DNA of 64,000 nt from an uncultured Alphaproteobacteria bacterium (GTDB taxonomy: Bacteria; Pseudomonadota; Alphaproteobacteria; Geminicoccales; Geminicoccaceae), in contig CALKJU010000009.1 in assembly GCA_937995535.1 (NCBI GenBank), positions 124,001 through 188,000 on the forward strand, in the 5' to 3' direction. Under the pieces are notes generated by a model, which ran no database searches, was not told the origin of the DNA, and was given only the letters and a program-made list of their open reading frames with translations. Positions 44,718-55,282 of this stretch are shown piece after piece; position 1 is the stretch's first letter; every line of letters starts with the position of its first letter. The translations under genes and the position numbers were made by a program.

Positions 44718-45319
44718 TCGCGCTGCTGCGCGGCCGGATCGCCGCCGTCGCCGACGATCATTGCGTGTTGGATGTCGCTGGCGTCGGCTACCTCGTGCAC
44801 GCCGCGCCGCGCGTTTTGTCCGCGCTCGCCGCGGCACGCGAGCCCGTCGAGCTGCACGTTGAAACGCAGGTGCGCGAGGACGCCATCCTTCTGTTCGGCT
44901 TCCTCGATCCGAGCGAGCGGACCTGGTTCCGCGCCCTACAGGCGATCCAGGGCGTCGGCGCGCGTACCGCGCTGGCCGTGCTCGGCACGCTCGGCCCAGC
45001 ACAGCTCGTGACCGCGGTCGCCACGCAGGACCGGGCCGCGCTGACCCGCGTACCTGGGGTCGGGGCGAAGCTCGCCGCGCGGATCGTCGCCGAGCTCAAG
45101 GACCGGATCGGCAAGCTGCCGGAGCGGCCATCGCTGGCCGCCGCCGACCCCGCCGCGAGCGCCGCGGCGCCCCTGGACGACGTCGTCTCGGCGCTGGTCA
45201 ATCTCGGTTACGCACGGAGCGAGGCCTATGCCGCCGCCGCGCGCAGCCAGGGCCGCCTCGGGGCGGGCGCCGACGTCGCGACGCTGATCCGCTCGGCGCT
45301 GCGCGAGCTTGCGGCATGA
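44714..45319 (+). CDS. ruvA: Holliday junction helicase subunit RuvA
   Basis: A 201-residue junction-binding protein. [12 protein letters not shown] starts domain [17 protein letters not shown] and [18 protein letters not shown] are the two helix-hairpin-helix motifs, and [18 protein letters not shown] begins the RuvB-contact domain III after a flexible Ala-rich linker. GTG 44714 overlaps the ruvC stop. Confidence 0.96.
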   Translation: MIALLRGRIAAVADDHCVLDVAGVGYLVHAAPRVLSALAAAREPVELHVETQVREDAILLFGFLDPSERTWFRALQAIQGVGARTALAVLGTLGPAQLVTAVATQDRAALTRVPGVGAKLAARIVAELKDRIGKLPERPSLAAADPAASAAAPLDDVVSALVNLGYARSEAYAAAARSQGRLGAGADVATLIRSALRELAA

Positions 45320-46350
45320 GCGAGCGACTCGTCCGCCCCCAGGCTGGCGACGACGACGCCGAGTCCGGTCTCCGTCCAAGGCGCTTGGCCGAGTTCGTCG
45401 GGCAGCCGCAGCTGCGCGCCAATCTCGGGGTGTTCATCGAGGCGGCGCGGGCGCGCGGCGAGGCGATGGACCACGCGCTGTTCGCCGGCCCGCCGGGATT
45501 GGGCAAGACCACGCTGGCCCAGATCGTCGCCGCCGAGCTCGGGGTCGGCTTCCGCCTGACCAGCGGGCCGATCATCGTCCGCGCCGGCGACCTCGCGGCG
45601 CTGCTGACCAACCTGCAGCCGCGCGACGTGCTGTTCATCGACGAGATCCACCGGCTGAGCCCGGCGGTCGAGGAGATCCTCTACCCGGCGATGGAGGACT
45701 TCCAGCTCGACCTCATGATCGGCGAGGGTCCGGCGGCACGCTCGGTCCGCATCGACCTGCCCCCGTTCACGCTGGTCGGCGCGACGACCCGGACGGGCCT
45801 CCTGACGACCCCGCTCCGCGACCGCTTCGGCATCCTCTGCCGGCTCAACTTCTACGACGTCGAGGAACTCGAGGCGATCGTGCGACGAGGCGCGCGGCTG
45901 CTCCGCATCGAGATTGCGCCCGATGGGGCGCGCGAGATCGCGCGCCGCGCCCGAGGGACGCCTCGCGTCGCCACCCGGCTCCTGCGCCGCGTGCGGGATT
46001 TCTCGACGGTCGCCGATGGGGGTGTCATCGACGGCCGGCTGGCCGACCTCGCGCTCGGCCGGCTCGAGGTCGACCATCTCGGCCTCGACAGCCTCGACCG
46101 CCGCTATCTCGGCGCGATCGCGACCCACTACGGTGGCGGACCGGTCGGCATCGAGACGCTCGCCGCGGCACTCTCCGAGCAGCGCGACACCCTCGAGGAG
46201 ACCGTGGAGCCGTTCCTCCTGCAGCAGGGCCTGCTGCAGCGGACGCCGCGCGGACGGGTGCTCACGCGGGCCGCTTGGCGGCATCTCGACCTCGCCCCGC
46301 CGCCCGCGACGCCGCAGCAGGCCGGCCTGTTCGGTGACGAGGACGGGTGA
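45316..46350 (+). CDS. ruvB: Holliday junction helicase subunit RuvB
   Basis: A 344-residue AAA+ branch-migration motor. [19 protein letters not shown] starts the conserved region, [15 protein letters not shown] is Walker [11 protein letters not shown] is Walker B, and the C-terminal [20 protein letters not shown] is the winged domain. It overlaps ruvA (ATGA) and ybgC (GTGA). Confidence 0.97.
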   Translation: MSERLVRPQAGDDDAESGLRPRRLAEFVGQPQLRANLGVFIEAARARGEAMDHALFAGPPGLGKTTLAQIVAAELGVGFRLTSGPIIVRAGDLAALLTNLQPRDVLFIDEIHRLSPAVEEILYPAMEDFQLDLMIGEGPAARSVRIDLPPFTLVGATTRTGLLTTPLRDRFGILCRLNFYDVEELEAIVRRGARLLRIEIAPDGAREIARRARGTPRVATRLLRRVRDFSTVADGGVIDGRLADLALGRLEVDHLGLDSLDRRYLGAIATHYGGGPVGIETLAAALSEQRDTLEETVEPFLLQQGLLQRTPRGRVLTRAAWRHLDLAPPPATPQQAGLFGDEDG

Positions 46351-46763
46351 GCCACACCCTGCCGCTGCGCGTCTACTACGAGGACACCGACGCCGGCGGA
46401 GTGGTGTACCACGCGAACTATCTGCGGTTCGCTGAGCGCGGGCGAAGCGAGTGGCTGCGCAGCCTCGGCCTGGACCATCGCCACCTGCGCGAGGAGTACG
46501 GGCGGCAGATCGTGGTCCGCCGCTGTCAGGTCGAGTTCCGCCGCCCCGCGCGGCTCGACGATGCTCTCAGCGTCTCCACGCAACTGGTTGATATCAAAGG
46601 CGCTCGCATCCATCTGCTGCAGCGGATCGAGGGTCCCGGTGCGGCGCTCGTCGAGCTCGCGGTCGAGCTGGCCGTGGTCGACCCGCAGGGGCGCCCGTGC
46701 CGCCTTCCCGAGCCGCTGCGGGCGGCCCTCGACGCAGCGCGAGGACCTCCCCGCGATGCTTGA
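46347..46763 (+). CDS. ybgC: YbgC family acyl-CoA thioesterase
   Basis: A 138-residue hot-dog-fold thioesterase. [21 protein letters not shown] carries the catalytic Asp and the conserved D-x-G-VVYHA-YL signature. In many proteobacteria ybgC precedes tolQRAB and may act on acyl chains tied to envelope lipids; the order is kept here. GTG 46347 overlaps the ruvB stop. Its TGA stop overlaps the -35 of the tolQ promoter. Confidence 0.94.
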   Translation: MSHTLPLRVYYEDTDAGGVVYHANYLRFAERGRSEWLRSLGLDHRHLREEYGRQIVVRRCQVEFRRPARLDDALSVSTQLVDIKGARIHLLQRIEGPGAALVELAVELAVVDPQGRPCRLPEPLRAALDAARGPPRDA

Positions 46764-46789
46764 CAGGCGCGGGCCGCTTCGGGTTTACG
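46760..46789 (+). promoter_or_regulatory. candidate promoter of tolQRAB
   Basis: A consensus TTGACA (46760-46765), an 18-nt spacer and TTTACG (46784-46789), 110 nt before the tolQ ATG. The -35 overlaps the ybgC stop. Confidence 0.5.
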
Positions 46790-46898
46790 CTCGCGCCCAG
46801 GTGTAGCGCAGGGCTTCCTCTTCTCGGTCGTCGACTTGCCCGATCATCTCGCAGCCGCGCGTCGGCCCTGGCCGCAAGCGCGGCGCTCATGAGGAGCC

Positions 46899-47618
46899 AT
46901 GGAACCGACCATCGACGCCGTTGCTCTGGGCGATGGGGCCGCCGGCCTCGGCGTCTGGGCCCTAGTCATGCAGGCCGACCTGGTCGTCAAGGCGGTGATG
47001 CTGGTGCTGCTCGGCGCCTCGGTGTGGTGCTGGGCGGTGATCCTCGACAAGGGCGTCAGGCTCACCCGCCTGAAACGGCGTGCCACGAGCTTCGAGCGGG
47101 ACTTCTGGTCCGGTACGCCGCTCGACGAGCTGTACCGGCGCCTTGCCAAGCGCATCGACCATCCGATGGCGATGATGTTCGCGGCGGCCATCGAGGAATG
47201 GCGCGAGGCGCCGCGCAGCACCGAGCCGGCGGTCAACCAGAGCCTGGTCAGTCGCGTCGGGCGGGTGATGGAACTGACCATGGACCGTGAGCTGAGCGTG
47301 CTCGAGCGCCATCTCCCGTCGCTCGCCACGATCGGCTCGACGGCACCCTTCATCGGCCTGTTCGGCACCGTCTGGGGCATCATGAACAGCTTCCAGTCCA
47401 TCGCGGTGACCAAGAACACGACGCTGGCCGTGGTCGCTCCGGGCATCGCCGAGGCGTTGCTCGCCACGGCGCTGGGCCTGCTCGCGGCGATCCCGGCGGT
47501 GGTCGCGTACAACCGCCTCGCCGGAGAGGTCGACCGCTACGCCGACCGGCTGTCCAGCTTCGGCGAGGAGTTCACGGTCGTCCTGTCGCGCGAGCTCGAC
47601 GCCGCCCGGGTCGCCTGA
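46899..47618 (+). CDS. tolQ: Tol-Pal system protein TolQ
   Basis: A 239-residue inner-membrane proton-channel protein with three transmembrane helices: an N-terminal one near residues 20-45 (VKAVMLVLLGASVWCWAVIL) and two in the C-terminal half around TAPFIGLFGTVWGIMNSFQS and LLATALGLLAAIPAVVAYN, which carry the TolQ/ExbB signature. GAGG precedes the ATG. With TolR it energizes TolA and Pal for outer-membrane constriction at division. Confidence 0.96.
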   Translation: MEPTIDAVALGDGAAGLGVWALVMQADLVVKAVMLVLLGASVWCWAVILDKGVRLTRLKRRATSFERDFWSGTPLDELYRRLAKRIDHPMAMMFAAAIEEWREAPRSTEPAVNQSLVSRVGRVMELTMDRELSVLERHLPSLATIGSTAPFIGLFGTVWGIMNSFQSIAVTKNTTLAVVAPGIAEALLATALGLLAAIPAVVAYNRLAGEVDRYADRLSSFGEEFTVVLSRELDAARVA

Positions 47619-47621
47619 GCG

Positions 47622-48098
47622 ATGGCCGCGACGGCGCAGCCGCGCGCGAAGGGGGGGCACAAACGGCGCCGGCGCCGCCAGATGGCCGAGATCAACGTCA
47701 CCCCGATGGTCGACGTCATGCTCGTGCTGCTGGTCGTGTTCATGATCACGGCACCGCTGCTGACGACCGGCGTCGCGGTTGATCTCCCGCGCACCGACAG
47801 CACCGCGCTCCCGGGACAGGACGAGCCGCTCAGCGTCACTGTCGCCGCGGACGGCCTGATCTACATCCAGGAGAGCGTGATCGAGCTGGAGCAGCTCGGG
47901 CCGCGCCTCGTGGCGATCGCCGAGCGGAAGCCGGACATGCGGGTCTTCGTGCGCGGCGACCGCAAGGTCGACTATGGCCGGATCATGGCCGTCGTCGCCG
48001 CGATCAACCGCGCCGGGATCACCAAGGTGGCGCTGGTCACCGACCCGACCCCGCCGATCCGCCAGACGGTCGCGGTCGGGTCCGCCGCACCGCCATGA
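47622..48098 (+). CDS. tolR: Tol-Pal system protein TolR
   Basis: A 158-residue single-pass protein. After a basic cytoplasmic head, the transmembrane helix MAEINVTPMVDVMLVLLVVF carries the proton-path Asp of the TolR/ExbD family. The periplasmic domain ends in VALVTDPTPPIRQ. It follows tolQ with a 3-nt gap. Confidence 0.95.
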   Translation: MAATAQPRAKGGHKRRRRRQMAEINVTPMVDVMLVLLVVFMITAPLLTTGVAVDLPRTDSTALPGQDEPLSVTVAADGLIYIQESVIELEQLGPRLVAIAERKPDMRVFVRGDRKVDYGRIMAVVAAINRAGITKVALVTDPTPPIRQTVAVGSAAPP

Positions 48099-48120
48099 CC
48101 CGCCGGACGCCCGCGGACCG

Positions 48121-49089
48121 ATGCGCCGCGCGCTGATCGTCTCGATCCTCGCACACGCCGTCCTGGGGGTGGCGGTCATCCTCGGCGCGAACCGCTTCGG
48201 GCGCGAGTTGCCGGTCCAGAGCGCCGTCACCGTGGACATCGTCACCGCCGAGCCCGAGGCGCCGGCGCCACCCGCGGCCAGACCCGCTGAAGCAGCACCA
48301 CTGCCGCCGCGCGAGGCGGCGAGCCCGACGCCGACGCCCGAGCCGGAGCCCGAGGCTGAGCCGGAGCCCGAGCCGCAGCCGACACCGGTGCCGGAGCCTG
48401 AGCCACCGCCGCCACCTCCGACACCCGCGCCGGCGCTCCCCGAGCCCGCCCCGGTCCAGCCGTCGCCACCCGAGCCGCCGGCCCAGCTTGCCGAAGCACC
48501 GGTGTTCGTGCCGCGGCCGCCGCAGCCGCCCAAGGTCGAGAAGGTCGAGCCACCCAGGCGCGAGCCGCCGAAGCCGGAGCCGGCCAAGATCGCCAAGCGT
48601 CCGGCCGCGGAAGAGCCCAAGGAGGCCGCGCCGAAGCCCCCCGCGGACAGCTTCGCCTCGCTGCTGAAGAGCGTCGAGAAGCTCGAGAAGCGGGTCGAGG
48701 CACCGGAGAGGCGGACCGGGACCGGGACGGCAGCGGCCAACGGGACGCGCGGCGGGCGCGACGACGGGGCCGCCGCGGCGGCCAACGCGGCCCAGCTCGC
48801 GGCGATGATCAGCCGCCAAGTGACACCCTGCTGGCGAATCCCGATCGGCGCTCAGGATGCCGGACGGATGCGCGCCGAGCTGAATATCGTGATGGGCCCA
48901 GATGGCAATGTCCGCTCGGTCGTGCCGCTCGACGAGGCGCGCCTCAACGGCGATCCGGTGTTTCGTGCCTTCGCCGAGAGCGCCGTGCGCGCCGTGCGCG
49001 CCTGCTCGCCCCTCAAGCTGCCCGCGGAGTCCTATGACGTATGGCGCAATGTGATCTTCAACTTCGACCCGGCGCAGATGAGCGGATGA
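48121..49089 (+). CDS. tolA: TolA-like energy-transduction protein
   Basis: A 322-residue protein with an N-terminal transmembrane anchor ([20 protein letters not shown]), a long proline/glutamate-rich and lysine-rich periplasmic spacer (about 40-210) and a C-terminal TonB/TolA-type domain with [20 protein letters not shown] and [15 protein letters not shown]. It links TolQR in the inner membrane to Pal and TolB. The repeats in the spacer are low complexity of the coding kind, not mobile repeats. It overlaps tolB by ATGA. Confidence 0.9.
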   Translation: MRRALIVSILAHAVLGVAVILGANRFGRELPVQSAVTVDIVTAEPEAPAPPAARPAEAAPLPPREAASPTPTPEPEPEAEPEPEPQPTPVPEPEPPPPPPTPAPALPEPAPVQPSPPEPPAQLAEAPVFVPRPPQPPKVEKVEPPRREPPKPEPAKIAKRPAAEEPKEAAPKPPADSFASLLKSVEKLEKRVEAPERRTGTGTAAANGTRGGRDDGAAAAANAAQLAAMISRQVTPCWRIPIGAQDAGRMRAELNIVMGPDGNVRSVVPLDEARLNGDPVFRAFAESAVRAVRACSPLKLPAESYDVWRNVIFNFDPAQMSG

Positions 49090-50408
49090 TCGCTGGCCTC
49101 TCGCGGCGGTCGGTTCTCGGCGGCATGGCGACGGCCTGTTTCGCCGCGGCCGTGCCGAGCGTCGCGCGCGCCCAGCTTCGCGTCGACATCACGCGCGGCA
49201 ATGTCGAGCCCGTGCCGATCGCCGTCAGCCGCTTCGCCGGCAGCGCTCCGGGCCGCGACGACCTCGGCTCGGCGATCGCCGACGTCATCGCGGCGAACCT
49301 GCAGGGCTCCGGGCTGTTCCGGGTGATCGACCGCGCCGCCTACATCCAGTCGGCCGACGAGCTGCGCGACGTGCCGCGCTTCGCCGACTGGCGGCAGATC
49401 AACGCGCAGGCTCTGGTGGTCGGGACGGTGGCTCCCGGCCCCCAGGGCGTGGCCGTCGAGTTCCGGCTGTGGGACGTGTTCGCCGGCTCGCAGCTCCGCG
49501 GGCTGCGCTTCGACAGCAGCGCCGAGCAGTGGCGTCGCATCGCGCACAAGATTTCCGACGTGGTCTACGAGCGGATGACTGGCGAACGGGGCTACTTCGA
49601 CAGCCGCATCGTCTACATCAGCGAGACCGGTCCCGCGGCGCGGCGGGTCAAGCGCGTCGCGATCATGGACCAGGACGGCGCCAACCACCGCTTCCTCACC
49701 GACGGCAGCAATCTCGTGCTGACGCCGCAGATCTCGCCCGACGGACGGCGCATCGCGTTCATCGAGTATCGCGGGACCCAGCCGCGCGTCTATCTGGGCG
49801 AGCTCACTGGCGGCCCGACCCGACCGTTGCTCGACCTCGACGGGCTGACCTTCAGCCCGCGCTTCTCGCCGGACGGGAGCACCATCCTCGTCACCGTCGC
49901 GTCGCGCGGTAACTCGGACATCGTCGCCGTCCCGGCCACCGGTGGTCCCGCGCGGCGCCTGACGGACAGCCCGGCGATCGACACCTCGCCGACCTTCTCG
50001 CCGGACGGGGCACAGATCTGCTTCAACTCCGACCGCGGCGGCACACCGCAGCTCTACGTCATGGGCCGTAACGGCGGCGCAGCGCGGCGGATCTCCTACG
50101 GCCAGGGGCGCTACGGCAGCCCGGCCTGGTCGCCGCGCGGCGACTTCATCGCCTTCACCAACATCAGGGGTGGCAGCTTCCACATCGGCGTGATGCGCCC
50201 CGACGGCAGCGACGAGCGGCTGATCACGCGCAGCCCGCTCGACCAGAGCCCGTGCTGGTCACCGAACGGGCGCATCATTCTGTTCGCCCGCGAGGCACGC
50301 GGCGGCAGCTCGCAACTGATGACGATCGACCTCACCGGCTACAATGAGCGCGGCGTGCCGACGCCGCTCGACGCGTCCGATCCGGACTGGTCGCGCTTGA
50401 TTCCGTGA
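49086..50408 (+). CDS. tolB: Tol-Pal system beta-propeller protein TolB, with Tat-type signal
   Basis: A 440-residue periplasmic protein. The N-terminus [20 protein letters not shown] is a twin-arginine-type signal (SRRSVL) with an ARA cleavage site, unlike the Sec signal of enteric TolB. An N-terminal domain (30-170) with [13 protein letters not shown] is followed by a six-bladed propeller with repeated SPDG/SPDGR motifs ([44 protein letters not shown]). It overlaps the tolA stop. It binds Pal and colicin-like partners in other bacteria. Confidence 0.95.
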   Translation: MIAGLSRRSVLGGMATACFAAAVPSVARAQLRVDITRGNVEPVPIAVSRFAGSAPGRDDLGSAIADVIAANLQGSGLFRVIDRAAYIQSADELRDVPRFADWRQINAQALVVGTVAPGPQGVAVEFRLWDVFAGSQLRGLRFDSSAEQWRRIAHKISDVVYERMTGERGYFDSRIVYISETGPAARRVKRVAIMDQDGANHRFLTDGSNLVLTPQISPDGRRIAFIEYRGTQPRVYLGELTGGPTRPLLDLDGLTFSPRFSPDGSTILVTVASRGNSDIVAVPATGGPARRLTDSPAIDTSPTFSPDGAQICFNSDRGGTPQLYVMGRNGGAARRISYGQGRYGSPAWSPRGDFIAFTNIRGGSFHIGVMRPDGSDERLITRSPLDQSPCWSPNGRIILFAREARGGSSQLMTIDLTGYNERGVPTPLDASDPDWSRLIP

Positions 50409-50519
50409 CCGGGCGTCCTGTAAGCACACGTGGTGTCCATCATGGACTTCTTGCCCCAAACGCCCAACCCTGGTGCGGGCGGAGATCGGCGACGCCGGGC
50501 GCCCGCGGGACAACGAACG

Positions 50520-51062
50520 ATGCGCAAGCTCGCCGTCCTGGCCACGAGCCTCCTCCTTATCGCCGGTTGCAGCTCAACCAGCGAGGAACCGCTGTCCGGA
50601 TCCGGCACGACAAATGGTGACGGGACCGTCGGCAGCTCGGACCTCGGCAGCGGCTTCGGCAGCGGCGTGGCGAGCGGCGAACTCGGCGCGGTCACCCCGG
50701 GCAGCTCGGCGGACTTCGAGGTCAATGTCGGCGATCGCGTGTTCTTCGCCTTCGACAGCTCGGTGATCGACGAGGCCGGGCGCGAAACTTTGCAGCGGCA
50801 GGCCGCATGGCTGCAGCAGTTCCCCGAGGTCCGCGCGACCATCGAGGGCCATACCGATTCGGTCGGCACGCGCGAGTACAACCTCGCGCTCGGTGAGCGC
50901 CGCGCGACGGCGGCGCGCAACTATCTGGAGGCGCTCGGCGTCGCGCCGAACCGCCTGCAGACGACCAGCTACGGCGAGGAGCGGCCGGCCGATCCCGGCG
51001 ACAACGAGGCTGCGCACGCGCTCAATCGGCGCGCCGTGACCGTGGTGACGCTGACCAACTGA
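50520..51062 (+). CDS. pal: peptidoglycan-associated lipoprotein Pal
   Basis: A 180-residue outer-membrane lipoprotein. MRKLAVLATSLLLIAGC is a signal with Cys17 at the lipobox; a Gly/Ser-rich linker follows, then the OmpA-like domain with VFFAFDSSVIDEAGRETL and ATIEGHTDSVGTREYNLALG (peptidoglycan-binding D and R) and LGERRATAARNYLEALGV. The 111-nt gap after tolB contains a short GTCCAT/ATGGAC inverted repeat at 50435-50447 but no clear promoter. It overlaps cpoB by TGATG. Confidence 0.97.
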   Translation: MRKLAVLATSLLLIAGCSSTSEEPLSGSGTTNGDGTVGSSDLGSGFGSGVASGELGAVTPGSSADFEVNVGDRVFFAFDSSVIDEAGRETLQRQAAWLQQFPEVRATIEGHTDSVGTREYNLALGERRATAARNYLEALGVAPNRLQTTSYGEERPADPGDNEAAHALNRRAVTVVTLTN

Positions 51063-51970
51063 TGCGCGTGCGTAGAACGACCCTCCTGGCGGCGGCGTTG
51101 CTCACCCTGTTCGGCTCGTCGCTCGGCGTCGCGCAGCCGCCTGCGGCGGTCCGGGCGGCGTTGGCGGAGCTGCGGACCGAGACAGGCGAACTGCGGGGGC
51201 TCCTGCGCGCGCAGGCGCAGGCGGAGCCGAGTCGGCTCGCGACCCTGGAGGTGCGGCTCAGCCGGCTCGAGGAGGAGCTGCGGCGTCTGACCGGCCGGCT
51301 CGAGGAACTCGAATACGCCGACCGGCAGACACAGGCGAGGCTGGACAAGCTGATCGCCGACCTCGATGTGCGCCTGCGCGGCGGCGAGGCGGCGCCGGCC
51401 ATCGCGGCCGAGCCGGCGCCCGTGGCCGAGCCGGCGACGGCGATGTTGCCCGAGGCGGACCCGGAACTCGGTGCCGTCGAGCCACCGCGGCCGGACGCCG
51501 CCGCGGAGCAAGGGTTCGTTCTCGGCCGGATCGATCCCGGCGCGTTGGAGCGACCGGCAGCGCCAGCTTCCGTGCCGGACACGCCCAAAGGCCACTACGA
51601 TGCCGCTCTCGACTTCCTGCAGCGCGGCGACTTCGCGCGGGCGCGCGCCGAGCTCGAGACCTTGCTGCGGCAATATCCGGACGACAGCCTCGCGCCCGGC
51701 GCCGCCTACTGGCTGGCCGAGACCTATTTCGTCGAGGGCGACGCCGATCAGGCCGCCGCCCTGTTCGCGCGCAATTACCAGAGCTATGGCCCGGACGCGC
51801 CACGCGCGGCCGAGAACCTCCTCAAGATGGGTCTGGCCCTGACCCAGATCGGCAAGCGTGCCGAAGCCTGCCAGACCTTCAGCGAGCTCGAGCAGCGCCA
51901 TCCGAATGCCCCGGCGCCGGTCAAGCAGGCCGCGGTGCGTGGCAAGGTCGGTGCCGGCTGCACCGGCTGA
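51062..51970 (+). CDS. cpoB: cell division coordinator CpoB (YbgF)
   Basis: A 302-residue periplasmic protein with a Sec signal (MRVRRTTLLAAALLTLFGSS), an N-terminal coiled coil (RLSRLEEELRRLTGRLEELE, about 45-105), an acidic Ala/Pro linker and a C-terminal three-repeat TPR domain (GHYDAALDFLQRGDFARARA). It coordinates Tol energy with PBP1b in E. coli. The tilS start lies inside its end (GTG 51951). Confidence 0.94.
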   Translation: MRVRRTTLLAAALLTLFGSSLGVAQPPAAVRAALAELRTETGELRGLLRAQAQAEPSRLATLEVRLSRLEEELRRLTGRLEELEYADRQTQARLDKLIADLDVRLRGGEAAPAIAAEPAPVAEPATAMLPEADPELGAVEPPRPDAAAEQGFVLGRIDPGALERPAAPASVPDTPKGHYDAALDFLQRGDFARARAELETLLRQYPDDSLAPGAAYWLAETYFVEGDADQAAALFARNYQSYGPDAPRAAENLLKMGLALTQIGKRAEACQTFSELEQRHPNAPAPVKQAAVRGKVGAGCTG

Positions 51971-53327
51971 GCCGCTCGGCGCCGACGAGTTCGCGGCGCT
52001 GCTCGAGGCGTTGGGCCCCTTCGAAGAACGGCCGACGGTCGCGGTGGCCGTGTCCGGTGGTGCCGACAGCTCGGCACTCGCGCTGTTGACGCGCGACTGG
52101 ATCGCGCGGCGCGACGGTCGGCTTCTAGCGCTCGTCGTCGACCATGGCCTCCGACCGGAGTCCGCAGCCGAAGCGGCTGCTGTCGTAGGCCGGCTCACGG
52201 GCATCGGAATCGACGCCGTCTGCCTCCACTGGCGCGATCCGAAGCCGCGGAGCGGCGTGCAGGCGACGGCTCGGGAGGCCCGCTACAGGCTGCTCGCCGC
52301 GGCCTGTCGCGAGCGCGGGATCCTGCACCTGCTGTTGGGCCATCACGCCGAGGATCAGGCCGAGACGGTCGAGCTGCGTCGCCGATCGGGCAGCGGCCGG
52401 GCCGGCCTCGCCGGGATGTCGGCGGTGCGCGAGCTGGAGGGGCTGCGCCTGCTCCGCCCGCTGCTGAGCGTCCCGCGGGCGCGGCTGGAGGCTACACTGC
52501 GCCTTAGAGGACTGCCCTGGATCGAGGATCCCTCGAACCGCGACGCGCGCTTCGCCCGCAGCGCGCTCCGCCCGACGGCCGGCGCGCAGACCGCCGCCCG
52601 CCTGCGGATCGCGGTCGCGGCGGCGGGCGAGCGTGCGATCGCCGAGCGGACGCTCGCGCGACAATGCGCGCGGCGGGTGACGCTGCATCCGCTGGGCTAC
52701 GCCGTGGTCCAGGTGGCGGCCGACGAGCCCTTGCCACGCGCCGTGCTCGCGCGCTGTCTCGCGGTCGTGGGTGGAAGGCCGTGGCCGCCGGGCGCCGCCG
52801 CGCTCGAGCACCTCGAGCGACGCCTTGCCGCGCCGGGCCGGACCGCGACGCTCGGCGGCTGCGTCGTCCATCGCAGCCAAGGGCGCCTGACGGTCGCGCG
52901 CGAGCCGGCGCTTGCGTTCGAGGAGCTCACCCTGGAACCAGGGGCCGGTGCGCGCTGGGATGGGCGGTTCGTCGTGACGCTGAAGTGGGCCCCGGCGCCC
53001 CTCCGGCTGCGGCGTCTGGCCACGGACGGGCGGCGGCAGCTCGGTGTCGCTGCGCGGAGCACCGCGCGGCGGATGCCCGGCGCGGCGGTCCGCGCGCTGC
53101 CTTCACTGTGGGACGGCCAGACCCTGGTTTGGCACCCGCTGGGCCCACCCGAGGCGTTCCCCGATATGGCGGTCGACGCTGAAGCACGCTTCGCCCCGTC
53201 GGTTCCGCTGGTCGGTGCTCCCTTCCACACGGCGAATGTTGTTTCATTGCCTCGCCCGCTTATCTATCGTGCAGGCGACGCAAGTCGGCCATCGATGAGC
53301 GGGCGAGGGGTCTCTCCGCTTCCCTGA
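51951..53327 (+). CDS. tilS: tRNA(Ile) lysidine synthetase TilS
   Basis: A 458-residue PP-loop ATPase that converts the wobble C of tRNA-Ile(CAU) to lysidine. [10 protein letters not shown] is the PP-loop, [16 protein letters not shown] the second motif and [20 protein letters not shown] the tRNA-binding stretch. The C-terminal half is less conserved. The start is GTG 51951 (or 51939), overlapping the end of cpoB by 20 nt. It precedes ftsH by 13 nt, the common cpoB-tilS-ftsH order. Confidence 0.92.
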   Translation: MPAAPAEPLGADEFAALLEALGPFEERPTVAVAVSGGADSSALALLTRDWIARRDGRLLALVVDHGLRPESAAEAAAVVGRLTGIGIDAVCLHWRDPKPRSGVQATAREARYRLLAAACRERGILHLLLGHHAEDQAETVELRRRSGSGRAGLAGMSAVRELEGLRLLRPLLSVPRARLEATLRLRGLPWIEDPSNRDARFARSALRPTAGAQTAARLRIAVAAAGERAIAERTLARQCARRVTLHPLGYAVVQVAADEPLPRAVLARCLAVVGGRPWPPGAAALEHLERRLAAPGRTATLGGCVVHRSQGRLTVAREPALAFEELTLEPGAGARWDGRFVVTLKWAPAPLRLRRLATDGRRQLGVAARSTARRMPGAAVRALPSLWDGQTLVWHPLGPPEAFPDMAVDAEARFAPSVPLVGAPFHTANVVSLPRPLIYRAGDASRPSMSGRGVSPLP

Positions 53328-53340
53328 CGAGGCTTGGGCA

Positions 53341-55275
53341 GTGAACAATTTCAGCAAGAACCTGGCGCTGTGGGTCATCATCGGCCTGCTGCTGATCGCA
53401 TTGTTCAACCTGTTCCAGAGCCCGACCTCGCGCGGTCCGCAGACCAGCCTCGCCTTCTCCGACTTCCTCTCCGAGGTGCAGGCCGGGAGGGTCAGCGACG
53501 TCGTCATCCAAGGCGAGCAGATCAGCGGCCACTTCGCCGACGGCCGGTCGTTCAGCACCTACACGCCGTTCGACCCGGAACTCGTCTCGCGGCTGACCAA
53601 CGCCGGGGTGCGCATCACCGCCGTGCCGAGCGACGAGAACATGCCGACGCTGCTCGGCGTGCTCGTCAACTGGTTCCCAATGCTGCTGCTGATCGGTGTG
53701 TGGATCTTCTTCATGCGCCAGATGCAGTCGGGTGGCGGCAAGGCGATGGGCTTCGGCAAGTCGCGCGCCCGGCTGCTCAACGAGAAGCACGGTCGGGTCA
53801 CCTTCCAGGACGTCGCCGGCATCGACGAAGCCAAGGACGAACTTCAGGAGATCGTCGAGTTCCTGAAGAACCCGCAGAAGTTCCAGCAAGTCGGCGGGCG
53901 CATTCCGAAGGGCTGCCTCCTGGTCGGCCCACCCGGCACCGGCAAGACCTTGCTCGCCCGCGCCATCGCCGGCGAGGCGAACGTCCCGTTCTTCACCATC
54001 TCCGGCTCGGAATTCGTCGAGATGTTCGTGGGCGTCGGTGCGAGCCGGGTCCGCGACATGTTCGAGCAGGCGAAGAAGCACGCGCCCTGCATCGTGTTCA
54101 TCGACGAGATCGACGCGGTCGGTCGGCACCGCGGCGCCGGTCTGGGCGGCGGCAACGACGAGCGTGAGCAGACCTTGAACCAGCTGCTCGTCGAGATGGA
54201 CGGCTTCGAGGCCAACGAGGGCGTCATCCTGATCGCCGCGACCAACCGCCCGGACGTGCTCGACCCGGCACTGCTGCGCCCGGGCCGCTTCGACCGGCAG
54301 GTGGTGGTACCCAATCCGGACGTGCTGGGCCGCGAGAAGATCTTGAATGTCCACATCAAGAAGGTCCGAACCGGGCCGGACGTGGACACCAGGATCATCG
54401 CCCGCGGCACGCCCGGGTTCTCGGGCGCCGATCTCGCCAACATCGTCAACGAGGCCGCGCTGCTGGCCGCCCGCCAGGGCAAGCGCATGGTCACGATGAG
54501 CGATTTCGAGGCGGCCAAGGACAAGGTGATGATGGGCGCCGAGCGGCGCTCCATGGTGATGAGCGAGGAGGAGAAGCGCCTCACCGCCTATCACGAGGCC
54601 GGCCACGCGATCGTCGGCCACCTGCTGCCGGCCTCCGACCCCATCCACAAGGCGACCATCATCCCGCGCGGCCGCGCGCTCGGCATGGTGATGCGCCTGC
54701 CGCTCGGCGATCGCCTCTCGGTCAGCCGCGAGAAGCTCAAGGCCGACATCGCGGTGGCGATGGGCGGACGGGTGGCCGAGGAGCTGATTTTCGGCCACGA
54801 CAAGGTCACGACCGGCGCGTCGTCGGACATCCAGCAGGCGACGAAGATCGCCCGGCAGATGGTCACCCGCTGGGGCATGAGCGACGAGCTCGGGCCGGTG
54901 GGCTACGCCGAGAACGAGCAGGAGATTTTTCTCGGCCACTCGGTCACGCAGACGCGCAACGTGTCCGAGGCGATGGCACAGAAGATCGACCTCGAAGTGC
55001 GCGGGATCATCGACGAGGGTTACGAACTCGCGCGCAAGATCCTGACCGAGCGGCTGCAGTCGCTGCACGATCTCGCCCGAGCGCTGCTCGAGCACGAGAC
55101 GCTCAATGGCGAAGAGGTCGACGCGATCATCCGCGGCGAGCCGATGCCACCGCCGCGCAAGGCGGAAGAGAGCGCGCCGACGCCGGGCTCCGGCAAGCGC
55201 AGCTCGGTGCCGCCGACCTCGCGCCCCTACGACGACACGGGCGGCATCGAGCCGAGCCCAGCTCCGGGCACCTGA
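53341..55275 (+). CDS. ftsH: ATP-dependent zinc metalloprotease FtsH
   Basis: A 644-residue membrane-anchored AAA+ protease. The first membrane helix is in [19 protein letters not shown], the second near 100-125; [17 protein letters not shown] is Walker [17 protein letters not shown] Walker B and second region of homology, and HEAGHAIV is the zinc-binding HExxH. The last 40 residues are a polar tail. The start is GTG 53341 with GAGG 8 nt upstream. FtsH degrades membrane and regulatory proteins, including RpoH in many bacteria. Confidence 0.97.
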   Translation: MNNFSKNLALWVIIGLLLIALFNLFQSPTSRGPQTSLAFSDFLSEVQAGRVSDVVIQGEQISGHFADGRSFSTYTPFDPELVSRLTNAGVRITAVPSDENMPTLLGVLVNWFPMLLLIGVWIFFMRQMQSGGGKAMGFGKSRARLLNEKHGRVTFQDVAGIDEAKDELQEIVEFLKNPQKFQQVGGRIPKGCLLVGPPGTGKTLLARAIAGEANVPFFTISGSEFVEMFVGVGASRVRDMFEQAKKHAPCIVFIDEIDAVGRHRGAGLGGGNDEREQTLNQLLVEMDGFEANEGVILIAATNRPDVLDPALLRPGRFDRQVVVPNPDVLGREKILNVHIKKVRTGPDVDTRIIARGTPGFSGADLANIVNEAALLAARQGKRMVTMSDFEAAKDKVMMGAERRSMVMSEEEKRLTAYHEAGHAIVGHLLPASDPIHKATIIPRGRALGMVMRLPLGDRLSVSREKLKADIAVAMGGRVAEELIFGHDKVTTGASSDIQQATKIARQMVTRWGMSDELGPVGYAENEQEIFLGHSVTQTRNVSEAMAQKIDLEVRGIIDEGYELARKILTERLQSLHDLARALLEHETLNGEEVDAIIRGEPMPPPRKAEESAPTPGSGKRSSVPPTSRPYDDTGGIEPSPAPGT

Positions 55276-55282
55276 GCGGAGA

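Noticed and set aside
48270-48620. Proline-rich repeats as a genomic repeat element
   Set aside because: They are the in-frame periplasmic spacer of TolA, low complexity of coding type.
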